A model generated the notes under the pieces. It saw only the letters and a list, made by a program, of their open reading frames with translations, did no database searches and was not told the DNA's origin. Positions 40,401 through 51,266 of a stretch of 64,000 nucleotides of DNA are shown in pieces. Every line of letters begins with the position of its first letter. Position 1 is the stretch's first letter. Source of the DNA: Plasmopara viticola (Eukaryota; Oomycota; Peronosporomycetes; Peronosporales; Peronosporaceae); the NCBI GenBank assembly GCA_001695595.3, contig MBPM02000020.1, positions 62,001 through 126,000 on the forward strand, given 5' to 3'. The position numbers were made by a program, and so were the translations under genes.

Positions 40401-41455
40401 ATATCATCACTCTTTTGAAATACCAAGACGCTGCACGGCAACAGATACGTCGTCCTTTCTATCTTTCGAGACTCGAATCGACGCGATAGAGCCAAATCCA
40501 AGCATTTGTCACACTATTGGAGCGTCGAGTTGCTGTACGGTCACAGATACGTCTTGGCTATCAATCTAGACATGCACGGACGCAATCGAGCCGCGACTAG
40601 AGAGTAGAATCATTTTTCCGTAGCCCCGAGGCACTGTACGGCCACAGATGCGATCTGTCTCACAATCGAGACGTGCACGGACGCAATCGAGACTCATCTG
40701 GGCGTATAATCACACTTTTGATGTTTCAAGACGCTGAACGGCTATAGATACGTCCTTTCTATCTTTCAAGACTCGTACCGACGCAAAAGAGCCACAACTA
40801 AACCTTTAATCTTACGTTTGAAGCGTTGGGTTGCTGCACGGCCACATATACGTCTTGGCTATCAATCAAGACATGCACGAGCGCAATCGAGCCGCAACTA
40901 AAGAGCAGAACCATTCTTCCATAGCCCCGAGGCACTTTACGGCCACAGATGGGTTCTGTCTCTCAATCGAGACGTGCACGGACGCAATCGAGACTTAACC
41001 TGGCGTTAAATCACTATTTTGAAGTACCAAGACGCTGCACGGCCATAGATACGTCCTTTCAAACTTACAAGACTCGTACCGACGCAATAAAGCCACAACT
41101 AAACATTTAATCTTACGTTTAAAGCGTTGAGTTGCTGCACGATCACAGACCCGTCTTGGCTGTTAATTCAGACACGCACGGATGCAATCGAACCGCAACT
41201 AAGCGTATAATCATTCTTAAATAGCGCCGAAGCAGTCTACGGCCACAGATGCGTTCTGTCTCTCAGTCAAGACAGGCTCAGACGCAATCAAGACTCAACT
41301 AAGCGTATAAGCTTTCTTCTGAGTTGCCGAGACGCTGCACGGCCACAGATAAGTACTTTCTATCTTTCAAGACTCGAATCGACGCAATAGAGCCACATCC
41401 AAGCATTTGTCATACTTTGATGCGTCGAGTTGCTGTACGGTCACAGGTACGTCTT
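37488..41455 (+). repeat. Region 2: diverged P-Q-R trimer array, period about 298-300 bp
   Basis: Three monomers repeat in fixed order: P (gagttgctg..., about 103 bp), Q (gcactctacgg..., about 99 bp) and R (gacgctgcacgg..., about 97 bp). P begins at 37,536, 37,835, 38,132, 38,433, 38,731, 39,029, 39,327, 39,626, 39,928, 40,225, 40,527, 40,828, 41,129 and 41,427, giving spacings of 297-302. Trimers differ from each other at many scattered sites and show no clear HOR. This is the least homogenised part of the window and looks ancestral to both HOR arrays. From about 40,597 a second P subtype appears, with agagtagaatc in place of gcgtataatc. Confidence 0.93.
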
Positions 41456-42357
41456 GGCTATCAATCTAGACATGCACGGACGCAATCGAGCCGCAACTAA
41501 AGAGTAGAATCATTCTTCCATAGCCCCGAGGCACTGTACGGCCACAGATGGGTTCTGTCTCTCGATCGAGACGTGCACGGACGCAATCGAGACTCAACCT
41601 GGCGTTAAGTCACTCTTTTGAAGTACCAAGACGCTGCACGGCCATAGATACGTCCTTTCAAACTTACAAGACTCGTACCGACGCAATAAAGCCACAAGTA
41701 AACATTTAATTTTACGTTTAAAGCGTTGAGTTGCTGCATGATCACAGACCCGTCTTGGCTGTTAATTCAGACACGCACGGACGCAATCGAACCGCAACTA
41801 AAGAGTAGAACCATTCTTCCGTAGCCCCGAGGCACTCTACGGCCACAGATGCGTTCTGTCTCTCAATCAAGACAGGCACAGACGCAATCCAGAATCAAAT
41901 TAATGTATAAGCTTTCTTTTGAAAAGCCGAGACGCTGCTCGGCCAGAAATAAGTACTTTTTATCTTTCAAGACTCGAACCGACGCAATACAGCCCCAACT
42001 AAGCCTTAAATCTTACGTTTGCATTGTTGAGTTGCTGCACGATCACAGACCCGTCTTGGCTGTTAATCTAGACACGCACGGACGCAATCGAGTCGCAACT
42101 AAGCGTATAATCATTCTTCCATCGCGTCGAGGTACTCTACGGCCACAGATGCGTTCTGTCTCTCAATCAAGACAGGCACAGACGCAATCCAGAATCAAAT
42201 TAGTGTATAAGCTTTCTTTTGAAAAGCCGAGACGCTGCTCGGCCACAAATAAGTACTTTTTATCTTTCAAGACTCGAACCGACGCAATACAGCCCCAACT
42301 AAGCCTTAAATCTTACGTTTGCATTGTTGAGTTGCTGCACGATCACAGACCCGTCTT
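41456..42357 (+). repeat. First copy of a 900-bp (three-trimer) tandem duplication
   Basis: Nine monomers whose sequence recurs almost unchanged in the next 900 bp. Diagnostic shared features are cagatgggttctgtctctcg followed by atcgagacg, taaacatttaattttacg, and the paired m1-like monomers with gaaaagccga at about 41,832 and 42,132. The two trimers at 41,832 and 42,132 are themselves near copies 300 bp apart. Because 300 is a multiple of three, an open frame of 186 codons (41,849-42,409) passes through them. It is repeat-derived and not treated as a gene. Confidence 0.88.
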
Positions 42358-43258
42358 GGCTATCAATCTAGACATGCACGGACGCAATCGAGCCGCAACT
42401 AAAGAGTAGAATCATTCTTCCATAGCCCCGAGGCACTGTACGGCCACAGATGGGTTCTGTCTCTCGATCGAGACGTGCACGGACGCAATCGAGACTCAAC
42501 CTGGCGTTAAGTCACTCTTTTGAAGTACCAAGACGCTGCACGGCCATAGATACGTCCTTTCAAACTTACAAGACTCGTACCGACGCAATAAAGCCACAAG
42601 TAAACATTTAATTTTACGTTTAAAGCGTTGAGTTGCTGCATGATCACAGACCCGTCTTGGCTGTTAATTCAGACACGCACGGACGCAATCGAACCGCAAC
42701 TAAAGAGTAGAACCATTCTTCCGTAGCCCGAGGCACTCTACGGCCACAGATGCGTTCTGTCTCTCAATCAAGACAGGCACAGACGCAATCCAGAATCAAA
42801 TTAATGTATAAGCTTTCTTTTGAAAAGCCGAGACGCTGCTCGGCCAGAAATAAGTACTTTTTATCTTTCAAGACTCGAACCGACGCAATACAGCCCAACT
42901 AAGCCTTAAATCTTACGTTTGCATTGTTGAGTTGCTGCACGATCACAGACCCGTCTTGGCTGTTAATCTAGACACGCACGGACGCAATCGAGTCGCAACT
43001 AAGCGTATAATCATTCTTCCATCGCGTCGAGGTACTCTACGGCCACAGATGCGTTCTGTCTCTCAATCAAGACAGGCACAGACGCAATCCAGAATCAATT
43101 AGTGTATAAGCTTTCTTTTGAAAAGCCGAGACGCTGCTCGGCCACAAATAAGTACTTTTTATCTTTCAAGACTCGAACCGACGCAATACAGCCACAACTA
43201 AGCCTTAAATCTTACGTTTGCATTGTTGAGTTGCTGCACGATCACAGACCCGTCTTGG
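42358..43258 (+). repeat. Second copy of the 900-bp tandem duplication
   Basis: Offset from the first copy by 902 bp at its start and 899 bp near its end. The differences are mainly 1-2 bp losses, for example gtagcccgagg for gtagccccgagg. The boundary with the first copy lies inside a P monomer, where the tail of one P type switches to the body of another, as expected from exchange between misaligned trimers. Confidence 0.87.
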
Positions 43259-43331
43259 CTGTTAATCTAGACACGCACGGACGCAATCGAGCCGCAACTA
43301 AAGAGTAGAATCATTCTTCCATAGCCCCGAG

Positions 43332-44504
43332 GCACTGTACGGCCACAGATGCGTTCTGTCTCTCAATCGAGACGTGCACGGACGCAATCGAGACTCAACC
43401 TAGCGTTTAATCACTCTTTTGAAGTACCAAGGCGCTGCACGGCCATAGATACGTTCTTTCTATCTTTCAAGACTCGTACCGACGCAATAAAGCTACATCT
43501 AAACTTTTTTACACTTTGAATCGTTGAGTTGCTGCACGGTCATAGATACGTCTTGGCTATCAATCCAGGCATACATGGACGCAATCGAGCCGCAACTAAG
43601 CGTATAATCATTCTTTCGTAGCCCCGAGGCACTCTACGGCCACAGATGCGTTCTGTCTCTCAATCAAGACAGGCACAGACGCAATCGAGACTCAACCTGG
43701 CGTTTAATCACTCTTTTGAAGTACCAAGACGCTCCACGGCCACAGATAAGTACTTTCTATCTTTCAAGACTCGTACCGACGCAATAAAGCAACATCTAAA
43801 CTTTTTTACACTTTGAGTTGTTGAGTTGCTGCACGGTCATAGATACGTCTTGGCTATCAATCCAGACATACATGGACGCAATCGAGCCGCAACTAAGCGT
43901 ATAATCATTCTTCCATAGCGCCGAGGTACTCTACGGCCAATCAAGACAGGCACAGACGCAATCCAGAATCAAATTAATGTATAAGCTTTCTTTTGAAAAG
44001 CCGAGACGCTGCTCGGCCACAAATAAGTACTTTTTATCTTTCAAGACTCGAACCGACGCAATACAGCCACAACTAAGCCTTAAATCTTACGTTTGCATTG
44101 TTGAGTTGCTGCACGATCACAGACCCGTCTTGGCTGTTAATCTAGACACGCACGGACGCAATCGAGTTGCAACTAAGCGTATAATCATTCTTCCATAGCG
44201 TCGAGGTACTCTACGGCCACAGATGCGTTCTGTCTCTCAATCAAGACAGGCACAGACGCAATCGAGACTCAACTAAGCGTATAAGCTTTCTTCTGAGATG
44301 CCGAGACGCTGCACGGCCACAGATAAGTACTTTCTATCTTTCAAGACTCGAATCGACGCAATAGAGCCACATCCAAGCATTTGTCATACTTTGATGCGTC
44401 GAGTTGCTGTACGGTCACAGGTACGTCTTGGCTATCAATCTAGACATGCACGGACGCAATCGAGCCGCAACTAAAGAGTAGAATCATTCTTCCATAGCCC
44501 CGAG
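43332..44504 (+). repeat. Variant 12-monomer HOR, copy 1 (1,173 bp)
   Basis: Four P/Q/R trimers in an arrangement distinct from the later HOR. One trimer has an R monomer beginning gacgctccacgg followed by agataagtac and cgtaccgac, a mix not seen in the standard HOR. The m1-like monomer at about 43,928 lacks 20 bp between its ctctacggcc and aatcaagacagg. Confidence 0.82.
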
Positions 44505-45680
44505 GCACTGTACGGCCACAGATGCGTTCTGTCTCTCAATCGAGACGTGCACGAACGCAATCGAGACTCAACCTGGCGTTTAATCACTCTTTTGAAGTAC
44601 CAAGACGCTGCACGGCCATAGATACGTCTTTCTATCTTTCAAGACTCGTACCGACGCAATAAGCACATCTAAACTTTTTTACACTTTGAATCGTTGAGTT
44701 GCTGCACGGTCATAGATACGTCTTGGCTATCAATCTAGACATACATGGACGCAATCGAGCCGCAACTAAGCGTATAATCATTCTTCCATAGCCCGAGGCA
44801 CTCTACGGCCACAGATGCGTTCTGTCTCTCAATCAAGACAGGCACAGACGCAATCGAGACTCAACCTGGCGTTTAATCACTCTTTTGAAGTACCAAGACG
44901 CTCCACGGCCACAGATAAGTACTTTCTATCTTTCAAGACTCGTACCGACGCAATAAAGCCACATCTAAACTTTTTACACTTTGATTGTTGAGTTGCTGCA
45001 CGGTCACAGATACGTCTTGGCTATCAATCTAGACATACATGGACGCAATCGAGCCGCAACTAAGCGTATAATCATTCTTCCATAGCGCCGAGGCACTCTA
45101 CGGCCACAGATGCGTTCTGTCTCTCAATCAAGACAGGCACAGACGCAATCGAGAATCAATTAATGTATAAGCTTTCTTTTGAAAGCCGAGACGCTGCTCG
45201 GCCACAATAAGTACTTTTTATCTTTCAAGACTCGAACCGACGCAATAAGCCACAACTAAGCCTTAATCTTACGTTTGCATGTTGAGTTGCTGCACGATCA
45301 CAGACGTCTTGGCTATTAATCTAGACACGCACGGACGCAATCGAGCCGCAACTAAGCGTATAATCATTCTTCCATAGCGTCGAGGCACTCTACGGCCACA
45401 GATGCGTTCTGTCTCTCAATCAAGACAGGCACAGACGCAATCGAGACTCAACTAAGCGTATAAGCTTTCTTTGAGATGCCGAGACGCTGCACGGCCACAG
45501 ATAAGTACTTTCTATCTTTCAAGACTCGAATCGACGCAATAGAGCCACATCCAAGCATTTGTCATACTTTGATGCGTCGAGTTGCTGCACGGTCACAGTA
45601 CGTCTTGGCTATCAATCTAGACATGCACGGACGCAATCGAGCCGCAACTAAAGAGTAGAATCATTCTTCCATAGCCCGAG
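44505..45680 (+). repeat. Variant 12-monomer HOR, copy 2 (1,176 bp)
   Basis: Same monomer order as the preceding copy, including the gacgctccacgg R monomer near 44,900, but with many 1-3 bp losses, for example acgtctttct for acgttctttct and gcaataagccac for gcaatacagccac. These losses cluster in the second half of this copy. Confidence 0.82.
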
Positions 45681-45971
45681 GCACTGTACGGCCACAGATG
45701 GTTCTGTCTCTCAATCGAGACGTGCACGACGCAATCGAGACTCAACTGGCGTTAATCACTCTTTGAAGTACCAAGGCGCTGCACGGCCATAGATACGTTC
45801 TTTCTATTTTCAAGACTCGTACCGACGCAATAAAGCAACATCTAAACTTTTTTACACTTTGAATCGTTGAGTTGCTGCACGGTCATAGATACGTCTTGGC
45901 TATCAATCTAGACATACATGGACGCAATCGAGCCGCAACTAAGCGTATAATCATTCTTCCATAGCGCCGAG
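45681..45971 (+). repeat. Single trimer linking variant and standard HORs
   Basis: One Q-R-P trimer (hybrid m7/m10, m11 and m12 types in the nomenclature of the standard HOR) starting gcactgtacgg. It contains several short losses and leads directly into the first standard 12-mer copy. Confidence 0.8.
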
Positions 45972-46271
45972 GCACTCTACGGCCACAGATGCGTTCTGTC
46001 TCTCAATCAAGACAGGCACAGACGCAATCGAGAATCAACTTAGTGTATAAGCTTTCTTTTGAAATGCCGAGACGCTGCTCGGCCACAAATAAGTACTTTT
46101 TATCTTTCAAGACTCGAACCGACGCAATACAGCCACAACTAAGCCTTAAATCTTACGTTTGCATCGTTGAGTTGCTGCACGATCACAGACCCGTCTTGGC
46201 TGTTAATCTAGACACGCACGGACGCAATCGAGTCGCAACTAAGCGTATAATCATTCTTCCATAGCGCCGAG
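45972..46271 (+). repeat. Trimer 1 of the 12-mer (m1-m2-m3)
   Basis: Diagnosed by gagaatcaacttagtgtata in m1, gctcggccacaaataag in m2 and gatcacagacccgtcttggc with ctgttaatc in m3. This is the most sharply conserved trimer across copies and the best anchor for counting HOR units. It descends from the m1-like trimers at 41,832-43,230. Confidence 0.9.
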
Positions 46272-46567
46272 GTACTCTGCGGCCACAGATGCGTTCTGTC
46301 TCTCAATGACAGTCACAGACGCAATCAAGACTCAACTAAGCGTATAAGCTTTCTTCTGAGATGCCGAGACGCTGCACGGCCACAGATAAGTACTTTCTAT
46401 CTTTCAAGACTCGAATCGACGCAATAGAGCCACATCCAAGCATTTGTCATACTTTGATGCGTCGAGTTGCTGTACGGTCACAGGTACGTCTTGGCTATCA
46501 ATCTAGACATGCACGGACGCAATCGAGCCGCAACTAGAGAGTAGAATCATTCTTCCATAGCCCGATA
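46272..46567 (+). repeat. Trimer 2 of the 12-mer (m4-m5-m6)
   Basis: m4 usually begins gtactctacgg and has ttctgagatgccga; m5 has acatccaagcatttgtcat; m6 has gtcacaggtacgtcttgg and ends in the agagtagaatc P subtype. m5 closely resembles the R monomers of region 2, which ties this trimer to the relic array. Confidence 0.88.
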
Positions 46568-46874
46568 GCACTGTACGGCCACGGCCACAGATGGGTTCTG
46601 TCTCTCAATCGAGACGTGCACGGACGCAATCGAGACTCAACTTGGCGTATAATCACTCTTTTGATGTACCAAGACGCTGCACGGCCATAGATACGTCCTT
46701 TCAATCTTTCAAGACTCGTACCGACGCAAAAAAACCACAACTAAACCTTTAATCTTACGTTTGAAGCGTTGGGTTGCTGCACGGCCACAGATACGTCTTG
46801 GCTATCAATCTAGACATACACGGACGCAATCGAGCCGCAACTAAAGAGTAGAACCATTCTTCCATAGCTTCGAG
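46568..46874 (+). repeat. Trimer 3 of the 12-mer (m7-m8-m9), the trimer lost in 9-mers
   Basis: m7 begins gcactgtacgg and ends tttgatgtaccaa; m8 has a run of A after ccgacg and ends tttgaagcgttg; m9 begins gggttgctgc and ends with agagtagaacc. The A run in m8 varies in length among copies. Confidence 0.88.
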
Positions 46875-47170
46875 GCACTCTACGGCCACAGATGGATTCT
46901 GTCTCTCAATCGAGACGTGCACGAACGCAATCGAGACTCAACCTGGCGTTTAATCACTCTTTTGAAGTACCAAGGCGCTGCACGGCCATAGATACGTTCT
47001 TTCTATCTTTCAAGACTCGTACCGACGCAATAAAGCAACATCTAAATTTTTTACACTTTGAATCGTTGAGTTGCTGCACGGTCATAGATACGTCTTGGCT
47101 ATCAATCTAGACATACATGGACGCAATCGAGCCACATTTAAGCGTATAATCATTCTTCCATAGCGCCGAG
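46875..47170 (+). repeat. Trimer 4 of the 12-mer (m10-m11-m12)
   Basis: m10 has tttgaagtaccaa; m11 has acgttctttctatc and aaagcaacatctaaac, then a T run of variable length; m12 has gtcatagatacgtcttgg and gacatacatgg and usually ends with the gcgtataatc P subtype. Confidence 0.88.
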
Positions 47171-48055
47171 GCACTCTACGGCCACAGATGCGTTCTGTCT
47201 CTCAATCAAGACAGGCACAGACGCAATCGAGAATCAACTTAGTGTATAAGCTTTCTTTTGAAATGCCGAGACGCTGCTCGGCCACAAATAAGTACTTTTT
47301 ATCTTTCAAGACTCGAACCGACGCAATACAGCCACAACTAAGCCTTAAATCTTACGTTTGCATCGTTGAGTTGCTGCACGATCACAGACCCGTCTTGGCT
47401 GTTAATCTAGACACGCACGGACGCAATCGAGCGCAACTAAGCGTATAATCATTCTTCCATAGCGCCGAGGTACTCTACGGCCACAGATGCGTTCTGTCTC
47501 TCAATCAGACAGTCACAGACGCAATCAAGACTCAACTAAGCGTATAAGCTTTCTTCTGAGATGCCGAGACGCTGCACGGCCACAGATAAGTACTTTCTAT
47601 CTTTCAAGACTCGAATCGACGCAATAGAGCCACATCCAAGCATTTGTCATACTTTGATGCGTCGAGTTGCTGTACGGTCACAGGTACGTCTTGGCTATCA
47701 ATCTAGACATGCACGGACGCAATCGAGCCGCAACTAAAGAGTAGAATCATTCTTCCATAGCCCCGAGGCACTGTACGGCCACAGATGCGTTCTGTCTCTC
47801 AATCGAGACGTGCACGACGCAATCGAGACTCAACTTGCGTTAATCACTCTTTTGAAGTACCAAGACGCTGCACGGCCATAGATACGTTCTTTCTATCTTT
47901 CAAGACTCGTACCGACGCAATAAAGCAAAACTTTTTTACACTTTGAATCGTTGAGTTGCTGCACGGTCATAGATACGTCTTGGCTATCAATCTAGACATA
48001 CATGGACGCAATCGAGCCGCAACTAAGCGTATAATCATTCTTCCATAGCGCCGAG
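47171..48055 (+). repeat. 9-monomer HOR variant (885 bp)
   Basis: Trimers 1 and 2 are intact, then one Q monomer at 47,768 starts as m7 (gcactgtacgg) and ends as m10 (tttgaagtaccaa), followed by m11 and m12. Trimer 3 is therefore missing through exchange within the Q monomer. m11 also lacks 6 bp (aaagcaaaac). Confidence 0.9.
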
Positions 48056-48937
48056 GCACTCTACGGCCACAGATGCGTTCTGTCTCTCAATCAAGACAGG
48101 CACAGACGCAATCGAGAATCAACTTAGTGTATAAGCTTTCTTTTGAAATGCCGAGACGCTGCTCGGCCACAATAAGTACTTTTTATCTTTCAAGACTCGA
48201 ACCGACGCAATACAGCCACAACTAAGCCTTAAATCTTCGTTTGCATCGTTGAGTTGCTGCACGATCACAGACGTCTTGGCTGTTAATCTAGACACGCACG
48301 GACGCAATCGAGCGCAACTAAGCGTATAATCATTCTTCCATAGCGCCGAGGTACTCTACGGCCACAGATGCGTTCTGTCTCTCAATCAGACAGTCACAGA
48401 CGCAATCGAGACTCAACTAGCGTATAAGCTTTCTTTGAGATGCCGAGACGCTGCACGGCCACAGATAAGTACTTTCATCTTTCAAGACTCGAATCGACGC
48501 AATAGAGCCACATCAAGCATTTGTCATACTTTTGATGCGTCGAGTTGCTGTACGGTCACAGGTACGTCTTGGCTATCAATCCAGGCATACATGGACGCAA
48601 TCGAGCCGCAACTAAGAGTAGAATCATTCTTCCATAGCCCGAGGCACTGTACGGCCACAGATGCGTTCTGTCTCTCAATCGAGACGTGCACGACGCAATC
48701 GAGACTCAACTTGCGTATAATCACTCTTTTGAAGTACCAAGGCGCTGCACGGCCATAGATACGTTCTTTCTATCTTTCAAGACTCGTACCGACGCAATAA
48801 AGCAACATCTAAACTTTTTACACTTTGAATCGTTGAGTTGCTGCACGGTCATAGATACGTCTTGGCTATCAATCTAGACATACATGGACGCAATCGAGCC
48901 GCAACTAAGCGTATAATCATTCTTCCATAGCGCCGAG
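48056..48937 (+). repeat. 9-monomer HOR variant with chimeric P monomer (882 bp)
   Basis: Same trimer loss as the previous copy, with the hybrid Q at 48,644. In addition, the P monomer near 48,541-48,643 begins as m6 (gtcacaggtacg), switches to m12 sequence (ccaggcatacatgg) and ends with the m6-like agagtagaatc. That is a conversion-like tract. Confidence 0.88.
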
Positions 48938-50120
48938 GCACTCTACGGCCACAGATGCGTTCTGTCTCTCAATCAAGACAGGCACAGACGCAATCGAGAA
49001 TCAACTTAGTGTATAAGCTTTCTTTTGAAATGCCGAGACGCTGCTCGGCCACAAATAAGTACTTTTTATCTTTCAAGACTCGAACCGACGCAATACAGCC
49101 ACAACTAAGCCTTAAATCTTACGTTTGCATCGTTGAGTTGCTGCACGATCACAGACCCGTCTTGGCTGTTAATCTAGACACGCACGGACGCAATCGAGTC
49201 CGCAACTAAGCGTATAATCATTCTTCCATAGCGCCGAGGTACTCTACGGCCACAGATGCGTTCTGTCTCTCAATCAAGACAGGCACAGACGCAATCAAGA
49301 CTCAACTAAGCGTATAAGCTTTCTTCTGAGATGCCGAGACGCTGCACGGCCACAGATAAGTACTTTCTATCTTTCAAGACTCGAATCGACGCAATAGAGC
49401 CACATCCAAGCATTTGTCATACTTTGATGCGTCGAGTTGCTGTACGGTCACAGTACGTCTTGGCTATCAATCTAGACATGCACGGACGCAATCGAGCCGC
49501 AACTAGAGAGTAAATCATTCTTCCATAGCCCGAGGCACTGTACGGCCACAGATGGTTCTGTCTCTCAATCGAGACGTGCACGGACGCAATCGAGACTCAA
49601 CTTGGCGTATAATCACTCTTTTGATGTACCAAGACGCTGCACGGCCATAGATACGTCCTTTCAGTCTTTCAAGACTCGTACCGACGAAAAAAACACAACT
49701 AAACCTTTAATCTTACGTTTGAAGCGTTGGTTGCTGCACGGCACAGATACGTCTTGGCTATCAATCTAGACATGCACGGACGCAATCGAGCCGCAACTAA
49801 AGAGTAGAACATTCTTCCATAGCCGAGGCACTCTACGGCCACAGATGGTTCTGTCTCTCAATCGAGACGTGCACGACGCAATCGAGACTCAACTTGGCGT
49901 ATAATCACTCTTTTGAAGTACCAAGACGCTGCACGGCCATAGATACGTTCTTTCTATCTTTCAAGACTAGTACCGACGCAATAAAGCAACATCTAAACTT
50001 TTTTACACTTTGAATCGTTGAGTTGCTGCACGGTCATAGATACGTCTTGGCTATCAATCTAGACATACATGGACGCAATCGAGCCAACTAAGCGTATAAT
50101 CATTCTTCCATAGCGCCGAG
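48938..50120 (+). repeat. 12-monomer HOR copy (1,183 bp)
   Basis: Complete four-trimer unit. m8 carries tcagtctttcaagac and gacgaaaaaaac, a combination also found in the copy starting at 60,624. Several single-base losses occur, for example gatggttctg for gatgggttctg. Confidence 0.9.
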
Positions 50121-51266
50121 GCACTCTACGGCCACAGATGCGTTCTGTCTCTCAATCAAGACAGGCACAGACGCAATCGAGAATCAACTTAGTGTATAAG
50201 CTTTCTTTTGAAATGCCGAGACGCTGCTCGGCCACAAATAAGTACTTTTTATCTTTCAAGACTCGAACCGACGCAATACAGCCACAACTAAGCCTTAATC
50301 TTACGTTTGCATCGTTGAGTTGCTGCACGATCACAGACCCGTCTTGGCTGTTAATCTAGACACGCACGGACGCAATCGAGTCGCAACTAAGCGTATAATC
50401 ATTCTTCCATAGCGCCGAGGTACTCTACGGCCACAGATGCGTTCTGTCTCTCAATCAAGACAGGCACAGACGCAATCAAGACTCAACTAAGCGTATAAGC
50501 TTTCTTTGAGATGCCGAGACGCTGCACGGCCACAGATAAGTACTTTCTATCTTTCAAGACTCGAATCGACGCAATAGAGCCACATCCAAGCATTTGTCAT
50601 ACTTTGATGCGTCGAGTTGCTGTACGGTCACAGGTACGTCTTGGCTATCAATCTAGACATGCACGGACGCAATCGAGCCGCAACTAGAGAGTAGAATCAT
50701 TCTTCCATAGCCCCGAGGCACTGTACGGCCACAGATGCGTTCTGTCTCTCAATCGAGACGTGCACGGACGCAATCGAGACTCAACTTGGCGTATAATCAC
50801 TCTTTTGATGTACCAAGACGCTGCACGGCCATAGATACGTCCTTTCAATCTTTCAAGACTCGTACCGACGCAAAAAAACACAACTAAACCTTTAATCTTA
50901 CGTTTGAAGCGTTGGGTTGCTGCACGGCACAGATACGTCTTGGCTATCAATCTAGACATACACGGACGCAATCGAGCCGCAACTAAAGAGTAGAACCATT
51001 CTTCCATAGCTCGAGGCACTCGGCCACAGATGGATTCCGACGCAATAACTCAGGCGTAACATTTTTGAAGTACCAAGACGCTGCAATACGTTCTTTCTAT
51101 CTTTCAAGACTCGTACCGACGCAATAAAGCAACATCTAAACTTTTCTACACTTTGAATCGTTGAGTTGCTGCACGGTCATAGATACGTCTTGGCTATCAA
51201 TCCAGACATACATGGACGCAATCGAGCCGCAAGTAAATAGTAGAATCATTCTTCCATAGCGCCGAG
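50121..51266 (+). repeat. 12-monomer HOR copy with internal losses (1,146 bp)
   Basis: Four trimers, with m10 and the start of m11 compressed at about 51,005-51,090. m12 ends gcaagtaaatagtagaatc, a variant shared with the copy that ends at 60,623. Confidence 0.87.
51005..51090 (+). repeat. Compressed patch in m10/m11
   Basis: Recognisable fragments follow each other with many bases missing between them: cactcggccacagatggatt, ccgacgcaataactcaggcg, aagacgctgcaatacg. The neighbouring monomers are normal. The scattered losses resemble those at 12.2 kb and 52.5 kb. Confidence 0.8.

Larger units (their letters stand above)
45972..47170 (+). repeat. Standard 12-monomer HOR, copy 1 (1,199 bp), reference
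   Basis: Twelve monomers start at 45,972 (m1, Q), 46,071 (m2, R), 46,169 (m3, P), 46,272 (m4, Q), 46,368 (m5, R), 46,464 (m6, P), 46,568 (m7, Q), 46,673 (m8, R), 46,771 (m9, P), 46,875 (m10, Q), 46,974 (m11, R) and 47,068 (m12, P). HindIII sites (aagctt) occur in m1 and m4 only, about 300 bp apart. m7 carries a short duplication, ggccacggccac. m4 has ctctgcggcc and caatgacagtc, also found in the copy at 58,541. Confidence 0.93.

Noticed and set aside
46740..46785. Possible CENP-B box in cgtttgaagcgttggg
   Set aside because: It does not fit the known pattern nTTCGnnnnAnnCGGGn on either strand; only part of the spacing looks similar.
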